DNA of 64,000 nucleotides. Origin: Lumbricus terrestris (Eukaryota > Annelida > Clitellata > Crassiclitellata > Lumbricidae). Positions 23,464 to 36,800 of the stretch are shown one piece after another. Under the pieces are notes generated by a model, which did no database searches, was not told where the DNA came from, and worked only from the letters and a program-made list of their open reading frames with translations. The translations under genes were made by a program, and so were the position numbers. The DNA lies in the NCBI GenBank assembly GCA_949752735.1, contig OX457038.1, positions 64,702,705 to 64,766,704 on the forward strand. Reading direction: 5' to 3'. Positions within the stretch are counted from its first letter, which is position 1, and each line of letters opens with the position of its first letter.

Positions 23464-24788
23464 AGAAAACAACTGTCATTAAAATTAAAGTATTACTGTT
23501 TTCAACTGCATAGTCTGGCATGATAGAATCGAACTATGGCAAGGGATCTATAGCATAATGCAGTAGGCCTATTATTTACTGGGTAAAACCGATTCTATGA
23601 GTTTGACAGACGATCGAGATGCAGCCTGCGGGATTGCATGTTTACACTTTTTATTCACATTCTCAGGTGTAAAGCGTACAATCATGATAAAATGCAACTT
23701 CTTAATTATGGTCCCAGTTTTTAATACATTGTGAATGTATTTTCACAAATTTATTTATTATATGTAGTTATTTTATATATGTATTCCTATAGTTGACTGA
23801 AATGATTCGTGCTGCATTGCTTTTAGAACGTTATAATTTACTCACTTAGTAACAATCGTTTTAAACCTCTCTATATCTCTCAAATTATTGAGGTCAGTGA
23901 ATGCATATTGTGTATTTGCTAACCTCAATATTCAAAATTTCTAATTTAGTTAAATTGAAGGTTTTTTATCTTTTGTTGTAACTAGGTATTAATTTGTAAA
24001 TGCCTTGGCATGAAAACAACCTGGTTATCATTTTGTTTTGAATTAATGCATGAAAATAATATTTAAAAATGTTGGTTTTTCTGTAGACTGCGTTTTATGC
24101 AGAAATGTCGTTCACATGACCGTAAGGTTGTCAGATTTCTGTGTTTTCTTACACATTACAGTAATTGAGTTTTTTTGCTTTTCATATTCGTTTTTGTTTT
24201 GTGCTATCAAAGTTTTTGGTGAATAAAGACTTATAAAATTATCAAGTTTGACTGTTATAAAATTAGGAAGTTTGCTACATATAGTCTAAAGAATATATCT
24301 TTGTTTCCTGAGCTGTATGAAGAAGTTCGTGACACATACTCTACTGAAATAAATTGTCACCTGGCAAAATTCTGCATTGGACATAGTCTTCTCATTGTCC
24401 ACATTTTGACGACCCTTCCCTACGGCCTACACCCTCTGCGAACGTTCATATCCTAGTCGTACGACTCCTACCTAAATTAGATTTCCATTCCCTTTACTGA
24501 TCGGTTACAACTAGGCCTATATATGGCATTTCCCCTGTTGTTTTCGTTATGAGAGCGCTATATAAATCTATAGATACAATACTCGGTTGAAGTCGGTTTT
24601 TAAACTACTGGCCCCATTATTTTCAATCATTCTTCGATTTAAATTAAAGTGAAGACACAGTAAAACATTGTATTAAACAACAATCGGTATCCTATAAAAT
24701 GCGCAGCATTTAGGCCAATCTAAATTATAAAGTCTATTATATGTTGCTGATTTTGTGGGTTCATGCGTGGTCGAAAGCAGGGTCTGAA
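23464..24788. other. 3' flank / UTR of the SAMD9-like gene and spacer
   Basis: AT-rich sequence with no supported coding frame. It contains ATTAAA-type words near 23480, a canonical AATAAA at 24222-24227 and a short SINE-tail remnant near 24548-24572. It separates the 3' ends of two convergent genes (SAMD9-like plus, RFamide-like minus). Confidence 0.6.
24222..24227 (+). promoter_or_regulatory. Candidate polyadenylation signal AATAAA
   Basis: AATAAA lies about 760 bases downstream of the proposed stop of the SAMD9-like gene, in AT-rich sequence. An ATTAAA-like word near 23480 is an alternative nearer site. Confidence 0.4.
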
Positions 24789-25100
24789 TTATTTACCAAA
24801 CCGACCACCGAGTCCAAGTGGATCTCCCCTTTTCACGACGTATTCGCCAGTTTCCAGACTGGCCGTTTGATCTTCGAGACGTCTCCAATCACTTCGCAGC
24901 CTGTCTTCGGACATCTTCAGTACTTCCAGCTCGAGGCGTTCTTTGATCGCGCCCAATTCCTGCAAAAGGTTTACCAGTTTCTCGAAGTCGATATCAGTCG
25001 GCAAAGTTTCACGTAAACTGTGGCGATGAGCATTTTCCGTCCGAACAGCGAGTGAAACGTCGAAAACAGCCAGAAAAACTAGAATAATGGCAGCTTGCAT
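24789..25100 (-). CDS. Putative RFamide-type neuropeptide precursor
   Basis: A 103-codon frame starts at the ATG at 25100 (MQAAIILVFLAVFDVSLA is a textbook signal peptide). A more upstream in-frame ATG at 25133 would put 11 polar residues before it, so 25100 is preferred. A charged helical spacer (LVNLLQELGAIKERLELEV) follows, and the end is Lys-Arg, GDPLGLGGRF, Gly-Lys, stop. Lys-Arg is a prohormone convertase site and Gly-Lys at the end is an amidation signal after carboxypeptidase trimming. The predicted product is a single C-terminally amidated 10-residue RFamide peptide secreted by neurons or endocrine cells. An acceptor (TTTAATTTACAG) ends just upstream at 25179, so a 5' non-coding exon is likely. 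I could not assign it to a named RFamide family. Confidence is high that it is a real precursor, lower on family. Confidence 0.78.
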   Translation of the reverse strand: MQAAIILVFLAVFDVSLAVRTENAHRHSLRETLPTDIDFEKLVNLLQELGAIKERLELEVLKMSEDRLRSDWRRLEDQTASLETGEYVVKRGDPLGLGGRFGK

Positions 25101-25320
25101 CGCGCCGGAAGTTCTGCCCCTTGATGACGTCATAGAGAAAGCTAAAATGCTGATTGCCGGAATCAGTCGATTTGAAGCCTGTAAATTAAAAGAGTAACAT
25201 TGTTATTAAAATTGTTAAACTTGTTTTTTAATGACAAAACCTGATACAGACACTGCTGTAAGGTACAGAAAGCAATTTATTTCATTAGTAAAGAAAAGAA
25301 CACTGAGACTGTCATAGGGA

Positions 25321-25323
<3 letters not shown>

Positions 25324-25359
<36 letters not shown>
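25324..25359. repeat. (TA)n microsatellite
   Basis: Pure TA dinucleotide run in the upstream flank of the RFamide-like gene. Confidence 0.95.
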
Positions 25360-25362
<3 letters not shown>

Positions 25363-25469
25363 TTATTTAAAATTTATCATGAACTGTCAATCTTGAACTA
25401 TGACATAACACACCATTAGGAACACACTGTGTTCTAATTGGACCATATAGCATTGTAGGAGGAGTTACT

Positions 25470-25471
<2 letters not shown>

Positions 25472-25530
<59 letters not shown>
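25472..25530. repeat. (TA)n microsatellite
   Basis: A second, longer pure TA run. Open frames across it (poly Tyr-Ile) are artefacts. Confidence 0.95.
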
Positions 25531-25533
<3 letters not shown>

Positions 25534-26032
25534 TATTGATAATAAAATCAGTTGGACTTGAATCTGTGGGAGTCGACTCGTGGCCTGTGGCCAACTTAAG
25601 GCAGAGAGGTTTACAGAGACAAAAACCAACATTATCATAGGCCTAATTAATTATCTAAGTTAAAAAGAAAACAGAACTTCAGTTATAGGCCTATACGTAC
25701 AAAAACCAACAGCATAATTACTTCAGCAGAAAAGAATATAAAACTGATGCAAGGAAAAAAGTTTCAAAAACATCATAATTTTTTCATTAGAAAAAAACCC
25801 AAACAATTAGGCATATTTCGAATTAGGTAAGAAAAGAAAGAACTGTACGTCACAGAGAAAACAACGTCTTAGCATAGGCCTAGGCCTATATAGCCTATAG
25901 GTTATTTACGAAGTTTCAATCTTCAGGTTCCAAATCGTTTAATTAACGCGATTGAATGCCTGTGAGTAAGCTTGTTCCGGCGACTTCGCTTTGTGGGCGC
26001 TGTGGAAGTTTCAAGTTTACGATTGCGATTAC

Positions 26033-26239
26033 CAAGGCCGTAGCCAGGATTTCATTTCGGGGGGTGTTTCACCAATTTCCCTTCCCAAAAAACTAATTCT
26101 TTCCATTTCGGGGGGTGTTTTCATGGTTTCATTTCATGGTTTTTACGTCATATGCTCGTAAATGCATTACATTATTTTTCATATTTTCCATTTCGGGGGG
26201 TGTTCAAACACCCAAAACACCCCCCTAGCTACGGCCTTG
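26033..26239. mobile_element. hAT MITE (207 bp)
   Basis: The ends CAAGGCCGTAGC and GCTACGGCCTTG are inverted repeats flanked by the perfect 8-bp duplication GCGATTAC (26025-26032 and 26240-26247). The interior repeats CATTTCGGGGGGTGTT three times. Confidence 0.88.
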
Positions 26240-28312
26240 GCGATTACGACCCTCTTCAAGTCCTCTAACATCAATCAAGGCGTGAAGGCGTCAAATAATG
26301 AACTCGAGAGCACATTGATTGGTGCAGTTGGTCCTGTCATGAGCGATAGCTTAATTACAAGGCTGTATAAGCAGAAGCTAGCTTAAACTGTATTAGCCTA
26401 ACACGCTAAAATGGAAGCGTGTATACGTATATGTATACCATTCTATATCACGTTGAGTTGTAATATAACTAGTTCCTTTCAGTGGGTTAACAATCTGCGA
26501 CTGTGCAATACCAATACCAGAATGTCTTGCTGTTATAACGGCGACTCACCGCAGGAAGAGAGGCAATTAAAGTCTAAATTGAGAGCGACCAGCTGCTGAG
26601 TTTTCGCTGCGGAGCACATTCACGTCACGTGGTTTATGAACCGCGTGACAGCAGGGCAACATTTATATTAGCCTATAAGCTTCGGCTACTGCAAGACCCC
26701 GACGCAAACGATCAAAGGCCAGGGCTTTGAGCGTACCAACAAAGCCCACGCGTGTGGATTTAGACCGTTGTTCGACGTCGGTCGAAATACTTCAACCATT
26801 CCATCGTCTTTTCTTTGTCGATACAATAGCTGGCGTCGTCTATAATCGTAAACACAGAGGTTGACATAGCGGAACAGGCAAAATCTGGAGGCTTGGTGGT
26901 TGACGTCATGCTGCCGGCGTCATGATTCGGCGATAGTGCGCGCGAAGAGGTGCGTGTGAATGAATGCTAAATCCAGGATAATACGCCGAGCGCAATAACC
27001 AAATGACTCAGGAGACACGACACCTCGCGCCCAAGACTAGTGGTGCCTCATAGATCTCTTCAAACATTAAGCCTTTAACGAAGAGCTGCATTGCTCTCCC
27101 ATACTAAAGCGTTAGGCCTAATGTCCGTCGTGGATGTCAATCAACGAAATGCTAGGCTACCAGTATCAATAATTATTATTAAAGCCATCTGCTGATGTCT
27201 CGTTTTCCATGACTATAGCAGTATATGGAAACTATCAAATTTATATGCAGTCATACTATCGTATAAAAGGCGTAGGCCTACATAGGCTAGGCTAGCCTAC
27301 ACATGTGATATAGGAGGAGACTTAGGTGGAACAGAGGGACGATCTCCTCCAAAGTTTGTGGTGTGGGGAACGGAGATGCTTTTATCCCCCCCCCCCCCCC
27401 GATATTTCAGAAATATTTCGTAAATAGCATTATAAATTTCCAGTGCTATCCTCTGTTTGTCCATAATGAGCAATTGTGAAGATGACAGCATGAAATGCTA
27501 CTATTATGCTACACTGTAAAAAAATTGTTTTTCTAAAACAATGGGAGGTGATTAGGAAATGCAATCCCGGATCCCGAATTCCTGGATCCCGGGAATTTTA
27601 CAATCCCGTAATCCAGGTATTGACAAACATGGAATCCCGTTTTTCAGAATTAGGCCTACAAAAAATCGGATTTTAAATTAAATTAATTGACCCATTTTGC
27701 AACAATTCCTTGGTCAATGGACGCAAAAACGATAGATAGGCTAAGCAGACGCCATAGTGAAGGTAAGCTGGTGGATATAGCAGAAAAACCCAGAGGGGTG
27801 ACTGCAGGAGAATGGCGTTTCTCGGTGATCATGCAGCAGATTTGAGTTTGCTCCCTCCCATTCCTTACTTGGTTCATGTATAAAAGACTAGAGAGTCCTC
27901 CACACACCAATGACCCACACGCCATGCATTTGACTGATAGAACATAAATGTCAGGGCCGGTATGCACAAGAGGGTATAACTCTTACATCTGGCTTACATC
28001 TGGTCTATTCGGAAATACTGGGTTATTTCCGTCTGCATAGCTTGAGATTAGCGAGTTACGCTAGGTATAACGTTATTCCAACTCCGAGAGTCCGAGGTAG
28101 GAGTAAGCTGGCTACTCCCATTGTGAACAATAGACGACCGACTTTAGCTGGACAGCGTGAACAAAAGGCAGCCGTCGATATATTTCCTGTGGCACGTCTT
28201 TGGGTCTGAATCTGTTTACCCCACGCTGGCAACGACCGCATATAATTGCCTTTCACGCATGCGCGCACAGCTATAACCTATTGAATTGGGGGAACAGCAA
28301 GCGTCATGCATC

Positions 28313-28376
<64 letters not shown>
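28313..28376. repeat. (TTA)n microsatellite
   Basis: About 21 uninterrupted TTA units. Confidence 0.95.
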
Positions 28377-28378
<2 letters not shown>

Positions 28379-29055
28379 GGATAAATTCCAACGGATACGT
28401 CTGGATTAGTTATGTCTGGTGTAAGGTCTATACTTATATTATCTTATCTATGCCTGCTCATGTGCATACCGGCCCAGATGCCAGCGCTGACTAGGACTGC
28501 GACGTGGCAGCGCCTAACTCCGATTCACACGTTTTGATGATATAATTGCGCCGACATACGAGTCGAAGGATCCAGCCTGTCTCTGGACAGCTAATATCAA
28601 AGGACTGCAGCTAGCCTGCAAGATCAGCCAGTCACTGGTGAATCTTGGCTAGCCTGCTAGCCTACTTGTTGTTCCTCACGCTGAGGTCAGTCGGTGCATT
28701 GAGCCATTGATCACCTTGTATCGTCTGACCTAATTCCGGGTCGTCGTATGCAGAGGGCTATAGCCCTACACAGAGTGAGCGCAATTTAAGCAAGTTAATC
28801 CCAGCTACAGATGGGGAATCTGAAATCAGTTCAACTCACGGCAATCTAGGTCAAGGGAGAGACACGATGTGAGCAAGCCAGGGCCGGGAAGGAGAGGGTT
28901 GTTTAGTGGGGATAGAAGCCACTGGTCGTAGGCCTGTCGATCACTATCAAGTTTCAAACAAGCCCGCTGCTGCCAGAGACCAACGACTAAAGCCCTTGCC
29001 GTGAGTCATAATTGATCGCGGTTGATGTGCCGAAGACAAAGAGTAAGCTTTACTG

Positions 29056-29220
29056 CAGTGGCGTAGGCAAGGGGGGGGGTTTCGGGGGTCAAACCCCCCC
29101 ATTGGCTCCGAAAAAAAGGTTTTTTAAGGTTATTTTTCCGTTTAAGTGAGAAAAAATAGCCAAAAAACAGGGTTTCCGGCCATAAACCCCCCCCATGAAA
29201 AATTCCTGGCTACGCCACTG
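29056..29220. mobile_element. hAT MITE (165 bp)
   Basis: The ends CAGTGGCGTAGGC and TGGCTACGCCACTG are near-perfect inverted repeats flanked by the 8-bp duplication CTTTACTG (29048-29055 and 29221-29228). G- and C-runs lie just inside the ends. Confidence 0.9.
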
Positions 29221-29329
29221 CTTTACTGTATTTTTAATTACCATTAGGCCTATAAGCCAATCCCGGGATTGACTTATTTATAATCCCGGAATCCCGGGAT
29301 TGAGCATATGCCCCGGGATTATATCCCCC

Positions 29330-30370
29330 TACAGGGGACATTTATTGAAGTCTTAAACCACGTCTTTAAGCACAGAAATCATGACTAGTTTTGTTAAGAG
29401 GACAGCTTGAAACACTACGGTTACAGCGTGAAATTCCCAAAAAATTAAGCAATTGGGAGGCGACACTCTGAAGTTTTAAGCCATGACTATCAGCAGTGAA
29501 AATGTGCAATTTATTTAAGCTGGCAGCCTAAAATATGCTGCTATTACAGTATGGAAATTAAAAAAACTAAACAAATGGGGCAGCGGCGCCCGCAGGATTT
29601 TTTTCTTGTACGCACAGAAATTTTCGATGGAGGGGCGAACAGGGAAAATTTTTCGTTAGGTCGCCGAAAAAACTCTGACTTTTTTTAGTCATGAACCTAG
29701 AATTTTCCAAAAACATACCTTTTCTATCCGCCAAAAAAACTGATGACCTTTTTTTTTTTAGTCATCAACCTAGAATGTCCCAAAAACATACCTTTTGGGT
29801 CATCGCGCTGTACGCACTAACGTATGTGCGTACGTCTACGGGCGCCGCTGCTGTACGCACTTGCGTAAGTGCGTACGCCTGCGGGCGCCGCTGAAATGGG
29901 GATAGACAATTATTGAGGTCTTGACTCTTGAATCATGTTTCCGAGCGATGAAATTATGAGAATTTGCTACCAGTACAGTGTGCAAATTAAAAAATTCAAC
30001 AATGGGAGGCGACATTTATTGAAGTCCTAGACCATGTCTCTGAGCACTGAGACAATGAGTATATCCTAGGCCCTAATTTCGTTAAGATGACAGCTTAAAA
30101 AGCTACGGGTACCGTGTGCCAATCCTAAAAATTGTAAGCGGTTGGTAGGCAACCTTCTGAAATTGTAAACTACAATGTATGACAATCAGCATTGGAAAAC
30201 GAGCAATCAAAATCCTACCTTTAGCCCTTCACAATATTGAAATTCAGAAAATTTAAACAATGGGGAGGAGACATTTATTGAAGTTCTAAACCATGTTTTT
30301 CAGCAATGAAATCACGAGAAATTTCCTTAAAATTGCAGCCTAAATGCTACCATTGCAGTGGGGACATTTA
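29330..30370. repeat. Degenerate array of about 115-bp units related to the hAT element at 8341-9534
   Basis: Around six units carry words such as ACATTTATTGAAGTC, CCATGTCT, GACAGCTTGAAA and AATGGGAGGCGAC. They are reverse-complement relatives of the subrepeats in the 8341-9534 element. The array is interrupted by the MITE at 29581-29893. No terminal inverted repeats were found around this copy. Confidence 0.7.
29581..29893. mobile_element. hAT MITE (313 bp) nested in a repeat array
   Basis: The ends CAGCGGCGCCCGCAGG and CCTGCGGGCGCCGCTG are perfect inverted repeats. They are flanked by AAATGGGG (29573-29580 and 29894-29901), a sequence belonging to the surrounding 115-bp array, so the MITE inserted after the array formed. 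Confidence 0.93.
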
Positions 30371-30869
30371 AAAAAAAGTGGAGATGAGGATATGCAAAAG
30401 AGCAAACATCTTACCGTGCTTTATTGTTACTCGACTGACCTATGTAGGCCTATGTGCTTGGCTGTACGGTTTCTTCTGTCTTCGAGATCAAGCAGCTTTC
30501 GTCTTCTTGGTTCGGCGTCGAAATTCCATCATCGCCCGCGCCAAATCTATATAAAGGCTAGTGTGCTAGAAATTCCGACCAATCACTGCAGCATGCTAGA
30601 AACACGCAGCCAATGAACGACGGATTCCGATGAGCGCATGGAAGTGCCAGTCAGTGATTTGCGGTTTCCGAAATTTACAGATAACTCAAGGACTCTAGCT
30701 ATAAACGGTCCTTGCAGATCGCCCTAGCGGCCCTACAAGCTCCTTTCGCATATCTACAGCCTACGTATCATTGGTCATTTGGTCTTCTGTATATAATTAT
30801 AGTCAATGCTTTCACATGTGTATACGTATATGAGATTAATAGATTATTAATCACTGTAAATAGACATAG

Positions 30870-30870
<1 letters not shown>

Positions 30871-30914
<44 letters not shown>
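30871..30914. repeat. (ATC)n microsatellite
   Basis: About 14 uninterrupted ATC units. Confidence 0.95.
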
Positions 30915-30916
<2 letters not shown>

Positions 30917-32593
30917 TCCATGCCAGCTAAATACCCGTAGGTGTCCGATGCCACTCTCTGTCTGAGTCTGTCTCGCATCATGCTGCCCAGCTTCAACAGG
31001 TCCAGTCAGCAGGTCTGCTCCATACCATTAACATCTTGGAGCAGCTAGACCACCTTGTCTGATTGAAGAGAATATTGGGAGAGAGGCATGAATGAAGGAC
31101 AACCTGGGTCAATGCCCGTATGTGTCCCACACTCTCCCCCCTCCCCGACTCTCTCCACTGGTCTGTCCTGACCGGTCTGTGCATGTCGGCTCCACATCAT
31201 GACACCTTGAAACATCTGGGTCGCTATGTCACTTGTGCCGTGTTTTTTGCGGATTTCAATCGTCTTGGTCTTTTACTGCCAGTGTATCGCCACCCATCTG
31301 GCAAACCTTCCTCCTTTTGTCCGGGCTTAGGACCGGCACAGGGACGTTGTTGGTTCCCTGTGGCGGAGGATGGATGCAGTTTAACGTCCTGCCCAGAACA
31401 ACGTCCTAGCAGCATGTATACATAATTACCTATGTATATATATATATATAGGGTGACACGAAAGTGCGTTCCCCGTTTTCAAAATGCGATGTCTCAGTAA
31501 CAGCTTCATATTTCTTCATAATATTTTGTCAGTGCATACATAATTCAAATGAAAAATACTGCCAGTATAAATGTCATCAACCGCTGTAAACCTATATGGT
31601 TCGAGTCGCTTTAGGTGGGGTCAGATTGGCTATCCAAAGTCACCCCAGCTCCAAGAGTGCCAAACTGCCAACCGACTTTATACGCATCTTTCTCACTTAC
31701 TTGGTATTCAAACTAAACTAAACATTTGAATGCAAACGTGTGCATTGGGCCACTGGCAATAACTCTTAAATCACTTGTTCATTTTTGGGTAAGCACTGCA
31801 TCTTTACAGAAGTCCTTAATGGACAACACATCACATGGTTAGCCTACACAGCATTACACCGCCATTCACATATCTCAAATCATGCAATTAAAAAAAATTA
31901 CACACTACCAGATTGCAACACATTGTTATTTCACATGATAAAACCACTACATAAGAAAATTAAAAATAAATTTAAAAGCTAAATGACGGTATTCAGCAAC
32001 ATAACGAATATCGTGAATGCTTATCAAAGCTCCTATTTAGAAAGGAGTTTTAGAAGTGTCTGAAAATTGGCATGTTGGAAATGAGCAGTGCATTAAAACA
32101 CCTGTTAAAAGGAAATAAAATGAAGTTTGTAAGCTATGAGTGCACAGGAATGTGCAATGTTGTACATATACCATAGCCACATGATAACTTCTTAAAACAG
32201 CGTGTACCATGTCATATGAAACAGAATGCTAGTTCAGACAGATAACATCAACAAGCCATGTACAAAAATGTTCAGTATGCAATATCTGATGTCGTCACTT
32301 GGCCATAATTATTTGAAACTCTCTTGCATCCTGATTGCATCACCACAAGTTTATGCTGAACCACATAATCTGGATAATGGAAAGTTTATATGCTGCAATG
32401 TAAACTATTATTACAAAAAACAATGATCAAAGGCAAAAAACAAGAGGCCAGCTTGTAATGCTGTATGTGAGTTCAGTGACGGGAGTGATTCTGCATAAAT
32501 ATCCAATTACTTTCCACAACGATACAACTGATTTGTAAAAAAACAAAAATAATCCATGGCAGACTCTGAAGCATGATCCTGAAAGAAGCATCA

Positions 32594-33772
32594 TTACACG
32601 GGAAGTTTCTTTATTGCTTCCGAGACAGTTTGTTTCAAGAACGCAATAACTTCATCCGGGTGCTTGCTTTTCACGACTGCACTACCAGAAACGATCATGT
32701 TAGCCCCAGCCTAACAAGACAAGAAATCACACAATTACCTAATGAATTCTCCATTTACATTACCAGTATTATTATTATTATTATTATTATTGACTTTTTA
32801 TATAGCACACCTTCAAGGTGAATTACTCAGAAGTGCTCCCAGTTCAACAACGGCTAAATAAGGCAGTTTTTAAGCGAGAAAAGAACATAGTGGTGTGACC
32901 TCTAGGCACAAGGCGGAGTGCAACAGGGAGCCCATTCCAGGTTCAAGGACCAGCTACTGAGAAAGAGCACCACTGCATTACATATTACCACATTACACAA
33001 GACATCAGCGAATTTTAGTTGAACAATTAGAGAAGACAAGTCAAAATTCAATACATAAAAAAACAGAATTCAGGCTAGACTTGGCAACCAAATTGAAACG
33101 GAGGCAACCATATTGAAACGAAGGCAACCAAATTGAAACAGAGGCAGCCATATTGAAACGGAGGCAACCAAATTGAAACAGAGGCAGCCATATTGAAACG
33201 GAGGCAACCAAATTGAAACAGAGGCAGCCATATTGAAATGGAGGCAACCAAATTGAAACAGAGGCAGCCATATTGAAACGGAGGCAACCAAATTGAAACA
33301 GAGGCAGCCATATTGAAACGGAGGCAACCAAATTGAAACGGAGGCAACCATATTGAAACGGAGGCAACCAAATTGAAACAGAGGCAGCCATATTGAAACG
33401 GACGAGTGTTAAGCTTACAAGATTTTGTTGACTTAGATGACACAGTGGACGGTAGCCAGGTTATTCACCTATTCAGCCTGGGGTTCATTTACCCGGTACT
33501 TAGAATAAAAAGTTGTTCATCTTGTGGGGTTAAATATGCAAAATCGTCAAGAGATGGAACTCGATAACTCAGTGTTGTTGGCACGTAACAAATGAGGAAA
33601 TACAGTAGCTGACCCAAAGTCAAATTTTTTAAATCAAACCTATCAAGTATCCAGTGGCGGCGCTAGGGGGGGCTGGGGGGGGCTAAGCCCCCCCTACAGG
33701 AGGCTAAGCCCCCCTAAAAAAATGGCCATTTTAATTATTTTACATAGAAAATCCACGATTTTTGGTCGATGA

Positions 33773-33805
<33 letters not shown>

Positions 33806-36800
33806 TCGTCAGAAATTTTGGCGGCGAAAATGGAAAATTTTTTCGCGGGCTTCAGCCCCTCCGAAACTGAAATCCTGGCGCCGCCACTGCAAGTATCTTC
33901 AATTCAAGACATAAGAAAATATATATTCTGTCTTCTGTAGCCCCCAAAAATGCAAAAATTAGGCGACACAGTAAAAGACAGCCTCTCCTGCTAGGTGCTC
34001 ATTTACCTAGCATAACAAAATTACAACTAGAATTGAGAATAAAGGTTCTTGCTGAGAGAAGCTCTCTGTAAATGGTCAAATACAATAAAATACGATATTG
34101 TAAAGATAAATAATATTTGTTATTCACCTTCCCAATCATGTATACATCAGAATTTACATTACAACAAAGCGAATTTATAAGCAGGATCCAATGAATGTCT
34201 ATGTCGCTCACGGCATTACTAGTTAGTGCATCGTAATTAGACTGACATTTGTTACGTAAACTGTACTGTAAACCAATTAATTTTCAGTCTCGTACCTCAG
34301 CACATTCCTGTATTGTGTCAGGGCCAACTCCTCCATCAACTTCGATGTTGAGCGATGGGTAATTTTGACGTAAATATCGAACCTTCGTAGACAAATATGG
34401 GCAAAGCAAAATAAATATCACAGATACACAAATAATTATAATTGTACTCAGCAATAATCTGCAAGAAGAAGAGAAAAAAAAGAGCAGTCTCTTAAGCTAT
34501 CTGGGGCAGCATTGGGTATGAATCAAGTGTCAGCAACATCATCTTATTAGCCTGACAACAGCTGGCCAATTCTCTCCCTCATCACCTTTATATCTACCCT
34601 CCCCACACCCCACAGAGCACAGGGTCAGTAAAATCTGGAATAAAAGCTTCTGCCCACAACATCTCGATTGACACTCCAGCGTGCTAAACACTACACTATA
34701 GAACCACTACACTACAGAACCATTACACTATAGAACCACTACACTATAGAACCACTACACTATAGAACCAATACACTATAGAGTATAGAACCACTACACT
34801 ACAGAACCACTACACTATAGAACCACTACACTATAGAACCACTACACTACAGAACCACTACACTATAGAACCACTACACTATAGAGCATCCCACAAAACA
34901 GTTATTAAATCATTTCTTGCCAGTAGCAATGGAATTATCTGAGCACAGTTATTTTCAAGCCATCCATCGATTGAAACTTTATCGACGGCAAAATGAATTA
35001 ACTACAAAGCAATCCTAGGTTTACCTTTGGCATCATATCACCCATAAACTTTTGGCCTCCAAACCCTGGTTCGACAGTCATTATGAGCACAGTGTCGACT
35101 AATGCAGCGTATGGAGCAACAGACTCAACAGCGGTCTTTGGTTTAACTGCAATTCCAACCTGAAATATCAGCCAAAGGTGATATGGAAAATCTAAGAACG
35201 TATAATGTGAGGATATTCAACCAAAGTCTAGAAGAAAATTGAAACGAAATTTATTTTTATCTGCTTTAGAACTGCAACAGCAGCAACACACTAACACAAA
35301 AAATTTTCCCCGTGCTTAGAATAACTTCAAAATGTTTCAATGAATCAGTAAACTGTGTCACAGAATTCAAAACAGTGAAAAAATTGTCAATACTGACAAG
35401 AAATTTGTGCAATGCATCAGCATTAACAAGCCCACCACAAAGATGATATTCATACAGTTTGAAGTGGCAGAATAATCAAGAATCTCTGGAGCGGACAGGG
35501 GTGGAGTGGGTACTGGGTGGGGGCGGCATAGCGGTCCTGGGGGCACTCTGTCTAGCAACAAGGTTTCAGGTGAATAGATTCAAAGCTGTGGTGAAAGTGT
35601 TAAAATAGGGAAAATTTGTTTTTCTGCCCCCAGCCTGTGCCCCCCCTCCCATTTCAAAGCGCTGCTGAATGGCAATGACTGTCAGTGACTCTATAGAAAC
35701 TACCAATTACATCACATCTGATTTATATAAATAAATAAATAAAAACATTGAAGATGACGAAAAGGGCAGAAGGATAACTGCAGTGAAGATGAGGCCATGG
35801 TGCACTGGCAGCTGACTAACTTTCATGTTGGCTTCCTTTATTCGTCGAATGCAGTTCATAGGATCAACGGTTGCTTCGATATGGAACGTATACTGGCTGG
35901 CACCTGCTTCCGCCATGTCTTTAATCCACTGGAAAACATCCACAAAAAGCAAGCCCAATTTAGACAAAGATGAAACAAACACAATGGTAAACACAAGTCA
36001 ACGTTCAGTTATTAGAAAATTGCAAATTAATAAATAAAAAAATTAACACCAGTGCTATAGGTGTAGCCATTAAATGTTTTTCATGTGCTGTCACGAATGT
36101 AAAGTAAATACTGACTTACTTACTTAAAACGCTTATCACATGCACAAAGTCAGTAAAACTGATTGTTAGTTAGGGGTAGTGATGCAGCTTTTCCAGAAAA
36201 TATTTTTTGAAAATTTCCATAAATTTTCCGTAGATTTTTTGTAGGACCGGAAAAATACATCTAACTCATAATGACAGATTCTCAATATCAGACAACACTG
36301 GAAAACTGCAGTTTTTAAGTTCATTGTTTTCATGTACAGTATTTCTGTCAATGTGGGAAACATTCACCTTAAAATAATTAAAATGAACATTAAACACTGT
36401 TCATTAGCAGTTCAGAATATCTGTCATTTTGACATTTTGTCAGCTGCTCTGAGTCTGCTCAGCAATTAGTCAAATTTTCCTTAGTTCATACACGGCTCAC
36501 TCAATTGTCTTAGTCCCGTCTCTGGATGGAACAAAACTAAGGTCTCATCTTGGTCGAAAAGGGTCTAATTGACATCCAAAAATTGACACTTATGCAGTGC
36601 CTGCTAATGATCTTTCAACAAAGTTATGTGCAAGACGTCCTAAATCTGCAGATTTGGCCCACAGCAAGTCCAAGCTGCACTTGTGATAACTAGTGATCAG
36701 ATGTTGGCTGAATAGATCATCACATCACGTGTAGTCCTGTATCTATAGCAAACAACACCGTACGACAAAGTCCGTTAGTGTAGTAGTTTTACTTTGGACC

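Larger units (their letters stand above)
25179..32593. other. Repeat-rich gene desert between the RFamide-like gene and RPE
   Basis: No supported coding exon was found on either strand. The region contains long (TA)n, (TTA)n and (ATC)n microsatellites, three hAT MITEs, a degenerate 115-bp repeat array, poly-C and CCCGGGATT-rich stretches (27543-27640, 29250-29330). A less AT-rich part around 26600-27000 might include the promoter or first exon of the RFamide-like gene, but no specific signal was identified. Confidence 0.6.

Noticed and set aside
31120..31425. 101-codon plus-strand frame
   Set aside because: No domain, signal peptide or splice context. Both strands are open here, as expected from a C-rich composition.
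33041..33443. Three overlapping minus-strand frames rich in [15 protein letters not shown] repeats
   Set aside because: They are translations of a 20-bp minisatellite without stops, inside an RPE intron.
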